Shown: positions 10,725 to 22,400 of the stretch, one piece after another
Numbering within the stretch: the first letter of the stretch is position 1
Layout of the letters: each line of letters opens with the position of its first letter
Source: Yponomeuta sedellus
Lineage: Eukaryota; Arthropoda; Insecta; Lepidoptera; Yponomeutidae
Direction of reading: 5' to 3'
Length of the DNA stretch: 64,000 nucleotides
NCBI GenBank assembly: GCA_934045075.1
Contig: OW203736.1
Span: 6,248,091-6,312,090, forward strand
Made by a program: the position numbers and the translations under genes
The notes under the pieces: model-generated
Databases searched by the model: none
Told to the model about the DNA's origin: nothing
What the model saw: only the letters and a program-made list of their open reading frames with translations

Positions 10725-11080
10725 AGTTTCCAATTCGCACCCGGGTTCGAATCCCTGCACGTACCAATGACTTGGTTGTTTATGTTATGTACATTTGGAG
10801 AGTTATAGTGCAATACTTTTTAATATTTCTTAATGATTCGCGATGACGACCTCTGTGGCGTAGCGATAGCGCGTCTGCCTACCACGCAAGAGGTCCTAGG
10901 TTCGAATCCCGGCTGGGAACAAGAAAAAACCCCAGGTCTTGGATGTTTACATGTTTGTGATGTCGTTGTTTCTGGTTTTCACGACACAGGGTATCCTAGT
11001 GTGGGGCCAGAAGCAATGTATGTGCCTGTATGTAAATGTTATTGTTAATTCATACATAGTTATATACCTATTAAACGGGT
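10725..11080 (+). repeat. Two tRNA-derived SINE pieces
   Basis: 10725-10830 holds a B-box region ('cgggttcgaatccctgca') with the 3' body 'gtaccaatgacttggtt', as at 27840 and 48880. 10848-10920 holds a complete tRNA-like head ('tggcgtagcgatagcgcg' ... 'ggttcgaatcccgg') of another family, and then the body with 'ggtcttggatgtt' as at 29150. Confidence 0.65.
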
Positions 11081-11263
11081 CAAATCGCGATAATTTATTA
11101 GGTAAAACGTAATTACCTTATTACACGACGTTTAGGCAGCGTTACCGTTGCCGTGGACTCGGGTTAGTGGCGAGTACTCGCAATATATAAATATAAAAAA
11201 GTTTCTGCTTCTCCTATTACCTAAGATTAGCTAGATGAAATCCGTTACAGAGATAAACTCTTA

Positions 11264-11401
11264 CCCCCTTATTCATAATAGTCCGCTAGCTTTAAACAGC
11301 TGCTAAAGAGTGTTCTCTTTCATTCTGACTTAGGTCAATAGAAGAGGACAGAGTGAGAATAAGCATTGCTTAAAGTTAACAGACTATTATGAATAAGGGG
11401 G
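11264..11401. mobile_element. Foldback MITE with TTA target duplication
   Basis: The 138-bp element starts 'cccccttattcataatagtc' and ends with the inverse 'gactattatgaataaggggg'. It is flanked by TTA at 11261-11263 and 11402-11404. Three-base TTA duplications are typical of PIF/Harbinger-type elements; the superfamily is an inference. No coding capacity. Confidence 0.75.
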
Positions 11402-11404
11402 TTA

Positions 11405-12377
11405 GACATTATTATTTCTTATGAAATGTCACGTAAAATGTTTGCGTGCAATAAAGTACGTAAAGTACGTACTTAATTAAACTTTTTACGATTTGGTTGG
11501 TCTGAGTTTTGACCGTAATGAGTACTCTAGTCTATATTTAAAATTCTAGCCCTCATGTTAAACCCCGGTTCATTGACTACCGGCTAACAGTACAAAACAT
11601 CCTGTTATTGCATAAGTGCAACGCTTTGTTTGTTTGACATAAAAAAAGTTATGTACGCAATGCAAAACTTAGAGTAAACGCCGTGAACAAACACTTTCAA
11701 CAAAGGACTATGGATTGTTCTAGAAAATACAGTTTTCCTTCCAGCATAATGATTAGGTTAGGTTATTCCCTTTGTTATTTGAATGCACTATTACATCGAC
11801 AATGACTGACTGATATTCCATTAAGTCCGCCCGCAGAAAAAAATATCAAGTTACTGGTATAGTCTGTTAGCTTTGAGAATATACCTCAGACTCTAGAGTA
11901 GGCTTCGGTTTTCGCCAAAAGCGCACGAGTGTAATAAATACTACCTACTTCCTGCTCTGTATAAAAGTTTTCTTAACTATTTTGAAAGGTTATGTAAAGT
12001 GAAGTGTAATTTATTAGTTCCGATATTTCTATTACAGCATTGAATTAATTCAATGATTACATGAATATATCAGATTCTATCAGATAGTAGCATTCTAAAA
12101 ACTAACAGACTATACTGCTTTTAACGACTTTCTGTTTTTATATATGCTTTGTAATATTGTTTCTAGACAATAGAACTTTTCCTAATTATTAAATTAATAA
12201 ATAAATGTAATATTTCTATTCTCGGAACACTTACAGTCCCAACATTCCCAATATTTTTTCGGATACACCGCCGACGTATTCTTTTCTTAATTTTTCTATG
12301 TAGCCTATAAGACTGCAGGGCATTAATTAATTAATTACCATGCGAGCCTATCTCGGATTGGCAATTTCAACATGTCT
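11405..12377. other. AT-rich, no gene seen
   Basis: No conserved frame, RNA or clear repeat was recognised. Confidence 0.4.
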
Positions 12378-12870
12378 TGATATCAACCCTGTGTATTGAA
12401 TCGCTCGTGGCCTATCAGAACCGAGTGATAAAAATCTATCACTTGGGTTAAGCAACAACTGGCGTGGTCACTTACTGGATGGGTGACCATCTCGTGATTA
12501 CCGTTAGTGGCATTTTTCCGAGCGCTTCCGTGCTTCGCAAGACACGTTAAGCCTTTGGTGCCGGCTGTCATGTAATGGCGATGCTGGAAGGTTAGGCCAC
12601 ACTCCATCCACCACGGGGTCCAAGACCGGGTTGGTGGAGGATTGTAAGACAATGGTGGGCCTTACTGTCAGAAGTAAAGAATTTAAAAACCTATTTAGAG
12701 GCTAAAAATTTCACCCATGCCGGGATTCGAACCCGCAACCTCTGGCTATCCGTGCCAGCGCTCTACCAATTGAGCCAATGGGCGACTCACGGCATCAGTG
12801 AAATTTCGAACCTCTTTACACTATTCTCTGTAAAGAAGCCCATAAGGCCTCTGACATGACTTAACGACAG
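12378..12870 (+). repeat. 5S-like SINE, internally inverted and interrupted
   Basis: The 5S-like head (with 'gggttaagcaacaactggcg') reads on + from about 12395 to 12590. The rest of the SINE then reads on the opposite strand (12595-12674). This antisense part is interrupted by a tRNA-core repeat at 12682-12830 and resumes at 12838. The internal inversion resembles twin-priming during retroposition. Confidence 0.75.
12682..12830 (-). repeat. tRNA-core SINE with 7-bp target duplication
   Basis: The antisense tRNA-core copy is flanked by TAAAGAA at 12675-12681 and 12831-12837, inside a 5S-like SINE. The A/T-rich tail is at the left and the right (5') end is truncated. Target duplication plus 5' truncation support spread of this family by target-primed reverse transcription. 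Confidence 0.75.
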
Positions 12871-13141
12871 CCAAGATGTCTTAAAATATCAAATATAAAT
12901 ACAATGTCACTTCAACTTCACAGTTCCTTATTGCGACTGACTCACAAAGAGATGACAGTCTCTGTCTGATGAGGCGGAGAGAGATGACAATATTTGTGTT
13001 CCTCCCTTCATCAAGATAGAAGGTGTATTTACTTATACAACGGTCTCAGGAGATAAGTATAATTATGTTGTAATACTTGATAATGATAATACAGAAGTAC
13101 TTCAGAATTGTTTGAAAATTAGACAAAACTATTACAATATC

Positions 13142-13375
13142 AAAAACCTATTTAGAGGCCAAAAATTTCACCCATGCCGGGACTCGAACCTGCAACCTCT
13201 GGCTATCCGTGCCAGCGCTCTACCAATTGAGCCAATGGGCGACTCACGGCATCAGTGAAATTTCGAACCTCTTTACACTATTCTCTGTATTACGTACAGG
13301 CAGCGACATCTGACTTAAGCAAATTGCATTACTTACAGCCCCGACTACCTACTTTGCAGTTAGGTTTAACATCGG
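13142..13375 (-). repeat. tRNA-core repeat, antisense, long copy
   Basis: It starts 'acctatttagaggcc', has an antisense tRNA-like core, then the full conserved 5' block ending 'ctactttgcagttaggt' at about 13366. Confidence 0.8.
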
Positions 13376-13404
13376 AACGATATCAATGTACCCACATGAT
13401 TATA

Positions 13405-13768
13405 CTATTTTTATTTTTAATGCACTAACCCGTGCTAAGGAACAAATTCAAAAACCTATTTAGAGGCCAAAAATTTTCACCCATGCCGGGACTCGAACCC
13501 GCAACCTCTGGCTATCCGTGCCAGCGCTCTACCAATTGAGCCAATAGGCGACTCACGGCATCAGTGAAATTTCGAACCTCTTTACAATATTCTCTGTATT
13601 ACGTACAGGCAGCGACATCTGACTTAAGCAAATTGCATTACTTACAGCCCCGACTACTTTGCAGAACAGTTAGGTCCCGGCATGGGTGAAATTTTTGGCC
13701 TCTAAATAGGTTTTTGAATTTGTTCCTTAGCACGGGTTAGTGTATTAAAAATAAAAATAGTATATTAC
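13405..13768. repeat. tRNA-core element bounded by ~90-bp inverted repeats
   Basis: The left end ('tatttttatttttaatgcac' onward, through 'cctatttagaggcc' to 'catgccgggac') is mirrored at 13676-13768 as its reverse complement with only a few differences. Between them lies an antisense tRNA-like core plus the conserved 5' block. It is either two head-to-head SINE copies or a genuine foldback element containing a tRNA. Confidence 0.8.
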
Positions 13769-14166
13769 CATATCCGTTCGTAACTATGTCGATTCCCACT
13801 ACAATGAGTGAGTCATTCCGATATGTAGCAGCTAAGTTCAGTGGGGTCAGCTTATTATAATATTTACATTTGGACTGTTCATTTCTGTTTACGCTAGGCA
13901 TTTCTTTCATACAACAGGTAAATAATTCATTGAATCAATTAAATTAATTTCTAAAAGTATAGGAAAAAACGGCTAATTAATGTCGCTTCCAAAAAAAACG
14001 CACTTGCGCCCGATTTCGCCGACAACTATTCCGTTTCTGATAAAACGACACAAATTTTACAACGTTTATAATCGGAATATATTTCGTGAATTGTGTATTC
14101 CAACACTCGGCGCGAACCTCACATTCATGAATGTGCGGTTGGCAAGTTAGATGAATACTCTTTATG

Positions 14167-14239
14167 CCACACCTGGCAATAAAGTGGCTTTTTCCGCACG
14201 CTGCGCGTTCGGAAAAAGCCGCTTTCTGGCCAAGTGTGG
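14167..14239. other. 73-base imperfect hairpin
   Basis: Arms of about 35 bases pair with only a few mismatches. The inner stem is 'ggctttttccgcacgc' against 'gcgttcggaaaaagcc', and the outer stem 'ccacacctggc' against 'ggccaagtgtgg'. Its size fits a small MITE or a pre-microRNA-like fold; expression is unknown. Confidence 0.6.
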
Positions 14240-14414
14240 ACATAAAAAGATGTACACAACACGGGAGGTAACAAAGAAAGCTCTCGATCGCATATTTACG
14301 TCCCTCGCTTGCAGCTCGGGCCGCAAACTTCTGCGATCTCGGCCTTTCTTTGTATTACCACCCTAGTTGTGTAATGTACTATTATTGCACATTTTGACTA
14401 CATTTTGATTTGGC

Positions 14415-14475
14415 CTGCGTGGTGGAGTATGGCCTAACCTTCCTGCGATGCAGGAAGAGACTCGTGCCCCAGCAT
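14415..14475 (+). repeat. 5S-like SINE 3' fragment
   Basis: Only the 'gtggtggagtatggcctaac' to 'gtgccccagcat' portion of the SINE body is present. Confidence 0.7.
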
Positions 14476-14753
14476 CTACAACTTCACAATCGCTGAATAA
14501 AAGTCATTATTTTTTTTCTATGCGATTAAATCAAAATATACACATCAGTTACAGTACAGTTACATCTACTTATAGATGGAGCTTGAATAATTCATTTCGG
14601 CCTCATTGTATCTAATGAAGCCAAAACGGGAAAGCTGAAATCTTTGCCCAATTCGTACGCAGATCACGAATCCGTGTTACGCCATTACTGCACACACCCA
14701 CCCAAGTGTACGAAAAAACCGGCCAAGCGCTAGACGGACTCGTGCGTGCCCAC

Positions 14754-14798
14754 CTACAAATTTGTACGGAACCCTCGGTGTTCCGTACAAATTTGTAG
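14754..14798. repeat. Perfect inverted repeat, 19-bp arms
   Basis: Arms at 14754-14772 and 14780-14798 are exact complements around 'cctcggt'. It sits in a 'tacggaaccctcggtg' repeat of a kind I associate with moth and butterfly genomes. Confidence 0.85.
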
Positions 14799-14814
14799 GT
14801 CACGTACAAAATAT

Positions 14815-14945
14815 TATAAATAGATAGATAAATAGAGAACACTTTATTGTACATAAAAATGGAAATTACACAGATATTTCTTAACCTAAGAGTAAAGACG
14901 GCGGCCTTATCACTAAAAGTGATCTCTTCCAGACAACCTAAATAC
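14815..14945 (-). repeat. TATC-tailed retroelement end (family B), antisense
   Basis: Sense strand: 'ggttgtctggaagagatcac', 'ttttagtgataaggccgcc', then 'tacaataaagtgttctc' and a TATC run. Other copies are at 2079-2350, 17151-17275, 18833-18965, 22596-22700, 23608-23735, 30875-30970, 41068-41180 and, on the opposite strand, 37070-37175. It looks like the 3' end of a non-LTR element. Confidence 0.7.
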
Positions 14946-15627
14946 TTAAATACTTACTAAATACATACTTTGGGCATTGCGTCTCGCAGTTTTTTCCGAG
15001 CTTTTCCCGAACTTCTATGACATGTTTTTTTATTCATTTTTTTATTTAATTTCCAATGTATAGTTTTTAGATTTTGCCGATTTTATTTGAAGGATTTTAT
15101 TTAAACATGCCTAAATGCTACCTAGTTTTTCGCATAAACAAAACGTTGTAGGTATTAAGATATGTTCCGTGTTACGTCACAGATTGGTCTCAGTGTGTTA
15201 TGTTAACCGATTGCCTTGTCATTTCCCCCTTGCTGTTATAATTGGAAAAATATACATTGGATTATGGAGCTTATTAGCAGCATAAAAACACAATATGTGC
15301 TCAAATGTTTACGCAGTTAAGTGGTTAGCTGTTTACTGTTTTGTAAACATGATTCGAAGTCCCAACTCAACTCAATACCAATGGTACCGTTATTGTGTTT
15401 TAGCCTGAGTAGTACGACGAATCTAGTCGCGCGTGTTCAATGTCAAAAAGTACCTACATTAAGTGTCAAATTCTGACATTCAAGCGACATAAGACGCGTG
15501 AGTCGCGCCATCGCACTACCGGGCAGGATTGAATGAGAACTTGAGAAGTAGCCTTTGCTCGACTGCAGTAAATACAATAATTGTACCTGATATTTATTAA
15601 GTAAATATTTGCATAATATCAGCTTTT
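14946..15627. other. No gene seen
   Basis: AT-rich sequence without recognisable coding, RNA or repeat signal. Confidence 0.4.
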
Positions 15628-15772
15628 AAAAAAACCTATTTAGAGGCTAAAAATTCCGCCCATGCCGGGACTCTAACCCGCGACCTCTGGCTAACCGTAC
15701 CAGCGCTCTCCCATCATCTGCGCCAATGGGCAAGTGCCGGCATCAGCGAAATTTCGAACCTCTTTACAATTC
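15628..15772 (-). repeat. tRNA-core repeat, antisense
   Basis: Starts 'acctatttagaggc', has a decayed antisense tRNA-like core, and ends at 'cctctttacaatt'. Confidence 0.7.
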
Positions 15773-15879
15773 TTATTAATATCAGCTGTCCAATGAATGA
15801 TCATTGACTTGACTGAGTATGATATCATTAGATCGCCCAAAATGAGATGCACAAATACATAAACTAGGCTAGGCTTAGA

Positions 15880-16165
15880 AGCGCTCGTGGCCTAGTCGAA
15901 CACAGTGATTGGAATCAATCACTTGAGTTAAGCAACAGGCGCGGTCAGGTGCAGGATGGGTGACCGTCACGTGACTACTGCTAGCGGCATTTTTTCTGAG
16001 CAGCAGTTGGTGCCGGCTGTCATAACTTTTGACAGTCTCGCCACTGTCTTACAATCCTCGACGAACCCGGACTTGGCCCCCCTGGTGGAGTATGGTCTAA
16101 CCTTCCTGCGATGCAGGAAGAGACCCGTGCCCCAGCAGTGGGGACATAAAAGGGTTGATATCGAG
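15880..16165 (+). repeat. 5S-like SINE upstream of goliath exon (55 bp)
   Basis: The copy runs from 'cgctcgtggcctagtcgaac' through the 5S-like 'gagttaagcaacaggcgcgg' and 'ggtgcaggatgggtgacc' to the terminal 'agggttgatatcg'. It has small internal deletions. The splice acceptor of the first visible goliath exon follows 55 bp later. Confidence 0.85.
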
Positions 16166-16220
16166 GCTAGGCCTGTATCTTAAAGAACCAGCTACTTGAC
16201 CAAACCTTTTCTTTTCCCAG

Positions 16221-16418
16221 TCCGGCAAATACGGCGAGGGCTTCGTCGGCTCGGCGCGCGGGCTGGCGGTGCACGTGCGCGCGAAGGGCCCGGCGGGCGC
16301 GCAAGACCACTCGGGTTGCACGTGGCCGCTGCTATCGGCCGCGGCGCCCGCGCAGCCTCTGCCCACCGAGCCCTGGATCGCTGTCGTCCGCCGTGGCAGC
16401 TGCAACTTCGAGATCAAG
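16221..16418 (+). CDS. goliath exon, PA domain part 1
   Basis: This 198-bp, GC-rich exon (66 codons, phase 0 at both ends) follows 'cttttcccag' and ends before 'gtatgt'. It encodes 'GKYGEGFVG' and ends in '[15 protein letters not shown]', the strand pattern shared by the PA domains of goliath and RNF13/RNF150-type ligases. The two Cys of 'SGCTWPL' and 'GSCNF' probably form the conserved PA disulphide. It starts mid-domain, so an upstream exon is required. The + ORF that runs past the exon is a shadow in another frame. Confidence 0.93.
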
Positions 16419-19400
16419 GTATGTTTAAAATAGAAGGCAAGCGTAACGTTGCTAAAACCTCGGAAATTACGGTTAATTTAGTTGGTCGTGCGAGTGGAAA
16501 ACCGGTGGGAGTGCTGGACCACTCAGGGTGCACGTGACCGCTATGTAACGTTGCAGAACACTAGTGTAACGTTGCCAACACCCCTTACGCATCTAACGCT
16601 TAAAAACGGATATCGTGCAATACAAAAACCGTCCGAAGCGCAATCCGTCCTACACGCAAACCGCCCAAAACGCAATTCGTCCAACACGCAAACCGTCCAA
16701 AACACAATCTATCCGACACGCATACTGTCGAAAATACAATCTACCCGACACGCATACCGTCCAAAACGCAATCTGTTTGACACGCATACCGTCCAAAATG
16801 GAATCTATCCGACACGCATATCGTCCAAAACGTAATCTATCCATCACGCATATCGTCCAAAACGCAATCTATCCGACACACATATCGACCAAAACGCAAA
16901 CTGGCCGACAAGTATACCGTGCAAAACGCAATCTGGCCGACAGCATACAGTCATAGACCAAGAAGGTACCTTCTTCGTCTATACAGTCCAAAACGCAAAA
17001 TGTCCAACACGCTCACCGTCCAAACGTCGAGAATTGAGGTAACTAGGTTTACCTGGCAAACGTAGCGCTCGCTGGACCGATGGTCTGAGGCACATTGCTG
17101 GCGGCGGCTGGATGGGGATGGCCGAGATTACGAGGAAGTGTTCAGTCCCTTAGATAGATAGATACACTTTATTGTACATAAAAAAAGGAAATTACACAGA
17201 TATTTCTTAACCTAAGAGTACAGTCGGCGGCCTTATCACTAAAAGTGATCTCTTCCAGACAACCTTAGCCTCCGCTAAGAGACTGAACACTTATTCAACT
17301 ACACCTATGTTGAATGGGAACGTCATATTTGCCAAAAATATATCTAAGATTAAAATTCTTTTTTTCTGGCTGTGCCATGAAGTGTTCTCTATCTATCTAT
17401 CAAAGTTATACCGTGATATAGTATAAATTACGTACCTAGGAAAAAGAGTTAGGTCTGTATGCGCTATTACGAAATCAAAACACGTACCTACTGCGCGAAC
17501 CGACTGCGTTACCTCTTGTTTTCAAAATAATAAACCTGCTATAGAGCTCACGATTATGCGATAATGCTTAGATAAGAGATAAAGGTGAGTTAATATAGCT
17601 CCGTTTATCACCCAACGATATTACATTTAGCCGTGGACATGAAAAACTAGGTATTATGAGGATCATAATATACGGTGTTATACGGATCATGTTTCCGTGT
17701 GATACGGCGTGTGTGGCCATTCTAGGCAAAATAAAACTACAATTCATAGTTGATTATGAAAATTCGAGGTACATTGCGTAGTCGATTAGTGCAATCCGCT
17801 ACTTGACTATCTTTTCAAGTAGGTCTAAATGGTTAATATCTCTTCCATTACACAAAAAAATATTTTAGTATATTTTTTGAGGACCCAAAAGCTCTGGCTT
17901 TGGCTGACAGATGTTTGTTTACAAACTAACTTTGCTTTCAATATGGCGGATAGCGTTTTCCCGTTCCGAATTAAAAGCGGATTATTTTTTTTAATTTGCA
18001 TATTTTGCAGCCGTCCTACATACTTACTAAGCAAAGTCAATATATTTCAGTTTCTTACGTTAAATACTACAGGAAATATTAATTTCTCTCGTCAAATTTG
18101 ATACGAGTCGTAGCGGATTGAGGAGATGCCGCCACAAAATAGAAGGATGAAAGCAAAATGCAATGAAATACCTATATTTTGTCTGGCTTTGAGTTTCTTC
18201 AGGATTAACAGAAAAACGGATGAAGCTATTTAAACCTAGTTTTCTTTATGAGACAGTGTGACTTCCAACTTATCCAAATCGAGCGGCAGACCTGGGGGGT
18301 GAGTCTCTAAAATGCATTTTGTTCGATAAAGTCATATTAGGGCGGTAATGGTCGTTGCATTGACACAATCGGTAGTCTAGTAACCAGTCGCATTGCAATG
18401 GATTAACACGTGCTACTGAACTCGGCGCCTCGCGCCATTCTATCTTCTCGTGGGACATGCCTATTTAATTTGCGCGGTTTATACCCCTGGAATGACACTG
18501 CTATTACTTTGTAGACTATCTTATAAAAGACTATGCTTATAACCTTCTATTGAAAAACTATGTAAGTATTAAACTCTAGGGTTTGTTTGCCCTGCCCTAG
18601 CTACATTTAGGTCTATAACTATTGATTGTTAATGTTATATTGTTGTCATTTGTTTAAATTGTGATATGTAACGGTATAAAATATAATCATACACGTTAAG
18701 TCTTATAGCGCATTAGTTTAGACTGTAATGCTGTAAGATTTTGTATGACATGAAAATAAATAATATTAAGGTGGAATTTTAGCCTCTAAATAGGTTTTTA
18801 AAACAATAAATAAATAAAAATTAAGTTGATAGATAGAATATTCTTTATTGTACACCGAAGTTACAGTAACACAAATAATATAAAATCTTTGGTACAAATG
18901 GCGGCCTTATTACTTAAAACAATTTCTTTATTCTAAAAACCACAGAATGGTAACCACTAATAAAGTGAAAGTGAATTTGTTTCTATTGCCAGAGCATTAT
19001 GCCAACAAACTGTCATGTAGATTGACAGAAATTTAGTTTAATTAATGTATTTTCAATCATCCCCGTCTACTGCAGTTACTCGTATTACACATACATCTAA
19101 CTAAAGAACCGAGTATGATCGATTACCTTGACGAGTTCATCCATCCATCTATCAAAGTTAATGTATGGGTTGTCAACATAGATTAGTCCAGCGTACGTTA
19201 CAGAGGACTTAGCTGCATTTTAGTGTTTATGTATGCACCAATTTTAATAATTGAATTGTAAATCATTTTTTAAGACTTACAATACAACCTTGCTTAGTGT
19301 TGGACCACGGATACACTAACCCCCAGTTTCTCGTACTCTAACAGACCGTTAATCTGCTTTTAACAGCTGTCGGTTGGCCAAAGTGCCTACGGAAAAAATT

Positions 19401-22400
19401 GAAAGCTGTTAACAGTAGATTAACAGATTGTTAGTGTGCGAGAAACTGGGTGTTAGTGTACTAATGGAATTACTCTTATTATACTTATAAGGCAACCTGA
19501 GCGATGTCAACAAGGCAACATGATGCAAATTACTTCAGCCAGATGTTGCGCCTGTACGTAATACAGAGAGTATTGTAAAGAGGTTCGAAATTTGACTGAT
19601 GTCGGTAAGTCCCCCATTATCTCAGTTGGGAGAGCCCCGAGTCCCGGCATGGGTAGAATTTTTAGCCTCTAAATAGGTTTTTAAAAAATAGAGCTACTAT
19701 ATATATTGATATTTATAGTGTTCACTTTTTTCAAAGACGCGATGTAAAAGAAGTTTATGAATGTTTTCCGTGTTGATGAAGCGAAGGCGATCTGTCAGGA
19801 TCGTGGCAAATGGCAGTCCCTGGTCTCTGCCTACCCCTAGGGGATACAGGTGTGAGCTTATGTTATGTTACTTTTATGTTTCATACAGTCAGATTTATTC
19901 GTCATAGGTATGACATTTAACAAACTCTCTGTAATTTCAATTACTTAATTCTTTATCAGTAGGTAGTGACGTGATAGATATAAGACAAAGGAAGAGTGTA
20001 ATGCAACGATAAGGAATAACGAAAATTAAGCAATTTCTTTTGTAAGACATCTCTCGGTCAAATTAACGCAAATAAAAGATACTGGCAACAGACAGATGCA
20101 CTTGCAGCGTCTTATAAATGTCATGAAAGTCGATAACGCGAAAGACGAGCCAAATAATCCAAATGCAAAATATACAATGGCGATACCTAGAAGAGGTTCC
20201 TGCCCCCATATTACGCGCAACAAAATCCTGAGCGATTCAGACTGTCAAAATGCCAATTACTCAAATACTGTCAAAATTGACGAATTGAAAAGTCAGCCAA
20301 TTAGTCAAATACAGACAAAATTTACAGTATTTGATTAATTGGCCAATCTGCGATTCCCAACCCGTATGCCCTGCGTGGGGATTATGGGCATTACCCTCCA
20401 ATGATGGCACAACCTTGTGCTATGGCACTCATTAGGGGAGGGCTATGTCCAGCAGTGGACTAATATAGCCTGAAGAAGGAAGGAGAAGGAGTAATTGGCT
20501 GACTTTTGCTAAATGCCAATTACTCAAATACTGTCAAAATTGACGGAGTAAAAAGTCAGCATCATTACTGAGCGGAATGTGCGGGAGCGGCGATAGCATT
20601 AGGAACGCGATTCCATCGCGGCTGCATATTTCACTGATTTTGATCCAAGTTCTATACTCGTATTTATTGCTATTAACAAAACACTGGACTATGATGTCTG
20701 TAAACAAAATTAAATAAATAAATAAATAAATAAATAAAGTGAAACCTAGGCAGTCTGTAAAACAGCAATTATATTGAGCCTCTGTCCTTTTCACCACACA
20801 TATACTCAATTGACTATTGTACCTATTAATGTAGAAACTTCTGTATTTTGAACTTTAGTGATAAATAAAGTTACATTTATTTTATTTTATTTTAAATTAG
20901 TGTGGAATTTGACAGTTAGACGATTGCAATCACTCAGGATGTGGTGTGAGTCAATCTCAGAATCGCCTGTTGTTGCTTAACTTCGGTTAAGCAACAACAG
21001 GCGCGGTCAGGTGCTGAATGGGTGACCATCCCGTGACTAGCGCTAGGGGCATTTTTTCCGAGCGCTTCCGTCTTTCGCAAGTCACGTTAAGACGTTGGTG
21101 CCGTCTCAAAGGCCTTATGGGGCGCCTTGATAACTTCTGACAGTAAGGCCCGCCACTGTCTTGCAATCCTCTATCAACCCAGACTTAGCCCCGTGGTGGA
21201 GTAAGGCCTAACCTTCCCGCGATGCAGAAAGAGACCAGGGTCCGATTCACGCACATGCGAATTGAAAGCGTGGACGCAAAATATTCGAAGATAACTAAGA
21301 TAAGATAACTCGACGGAGTCATGAGACATTTATTTTCTCATTCGAATTCAATCTAGTATGGCGTTCAGAATACAGATTTTGGCTGTCGCTTGACTTTTTA
21401 CGTAGAATTCTAAGTCTATAAGCCCTAGAGTCGTATACGACTTATTTGCTAATGAAGAGAGAATTGGCTCCCTGTGCCCCAGCAGTGGGGACATACAAGG
21501 GTTGATATCGATACTGTGATGTGTGTTTAACAACAATGTCCACAATTTCAGGTGCAGAACGCGTGGCGAGCGAATGCCTCAGCCGTCCTCGTCTATAACG
21601 ATCGAGACACCACGGTCTTGGAGAAGATGAAGCTCGCCACTGATAATGGACGTGAGTATATTTTACTATCCCGGGACGTATTTCATGGAACTACTATGTC
21701 AATTCGATGAAATTTAACCTAGAATGTAACATACATCTAACAATGCCATCTCAAAAAATTAAAGAGCCGCAGATCTCCGTCAAAAAAGCCGGACTTTTGA
21801 AGACGGAAATTAAGATAAATTAAGGAGTTTTTACAAGAATGTCTATTGAAACACATATCTAAAAGGCGGACTTTTTTAAATTCCGGTTTAGTTGCGAGTC
21901 AGCAAATCTCGTTTCGCTCGCTTGTTCACTACTGACTGAAGTGATTGAATTGAATAGTATAATATAATTGATAGTATAAGAAGTGATAGTCTATTTGTTC
22001 TTGAGAGGAAACCGCGACTCGGCAAACGTAGTTTAGGTCGCCCTCCGACCAGGTGGGATGATGATCTGCGAAAAGCAACGGATTAGTATAGGCTGATGAT
22101 GATGATGAGAAGGGTCAAATATGGCCAGATGAGGGGTCAAAAAGCCTCTATCTGGTTGTGGACACAATTATGGCAAAATCAAACTCAAAATCAAAATCAA
22201 ATTTGACGGATGGCAACAACATAATAAGCTGTGATTTGTGAATGTAGTCGTATGGAAGGCGGTCCGATAACGCCCGGGGCCGGGCTTTATCTTAAAGCCC
22301 GGTGGCTATGAAGGAATTTAAAACGAGACGTATTTCTTTAATAATATGTTGACAATTGTAAGGTTTCAGCATGTCAATGTTGATTATATTACCGAGAATC

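Noticed and set aside
15880..16165. A 5S rRNA gene
   Set aside because: Only the internal-control-like part is similar; the sequence continues into a shared SINE body and recurs in about two dozen degenerate copies.
16097..16417. 106-codon minus frame and 113-codon + frame over the PA exon
   Set aside because: GC-rich shadows of the goliath exon; the correct frame is fixed by the PA motif and splice phases.
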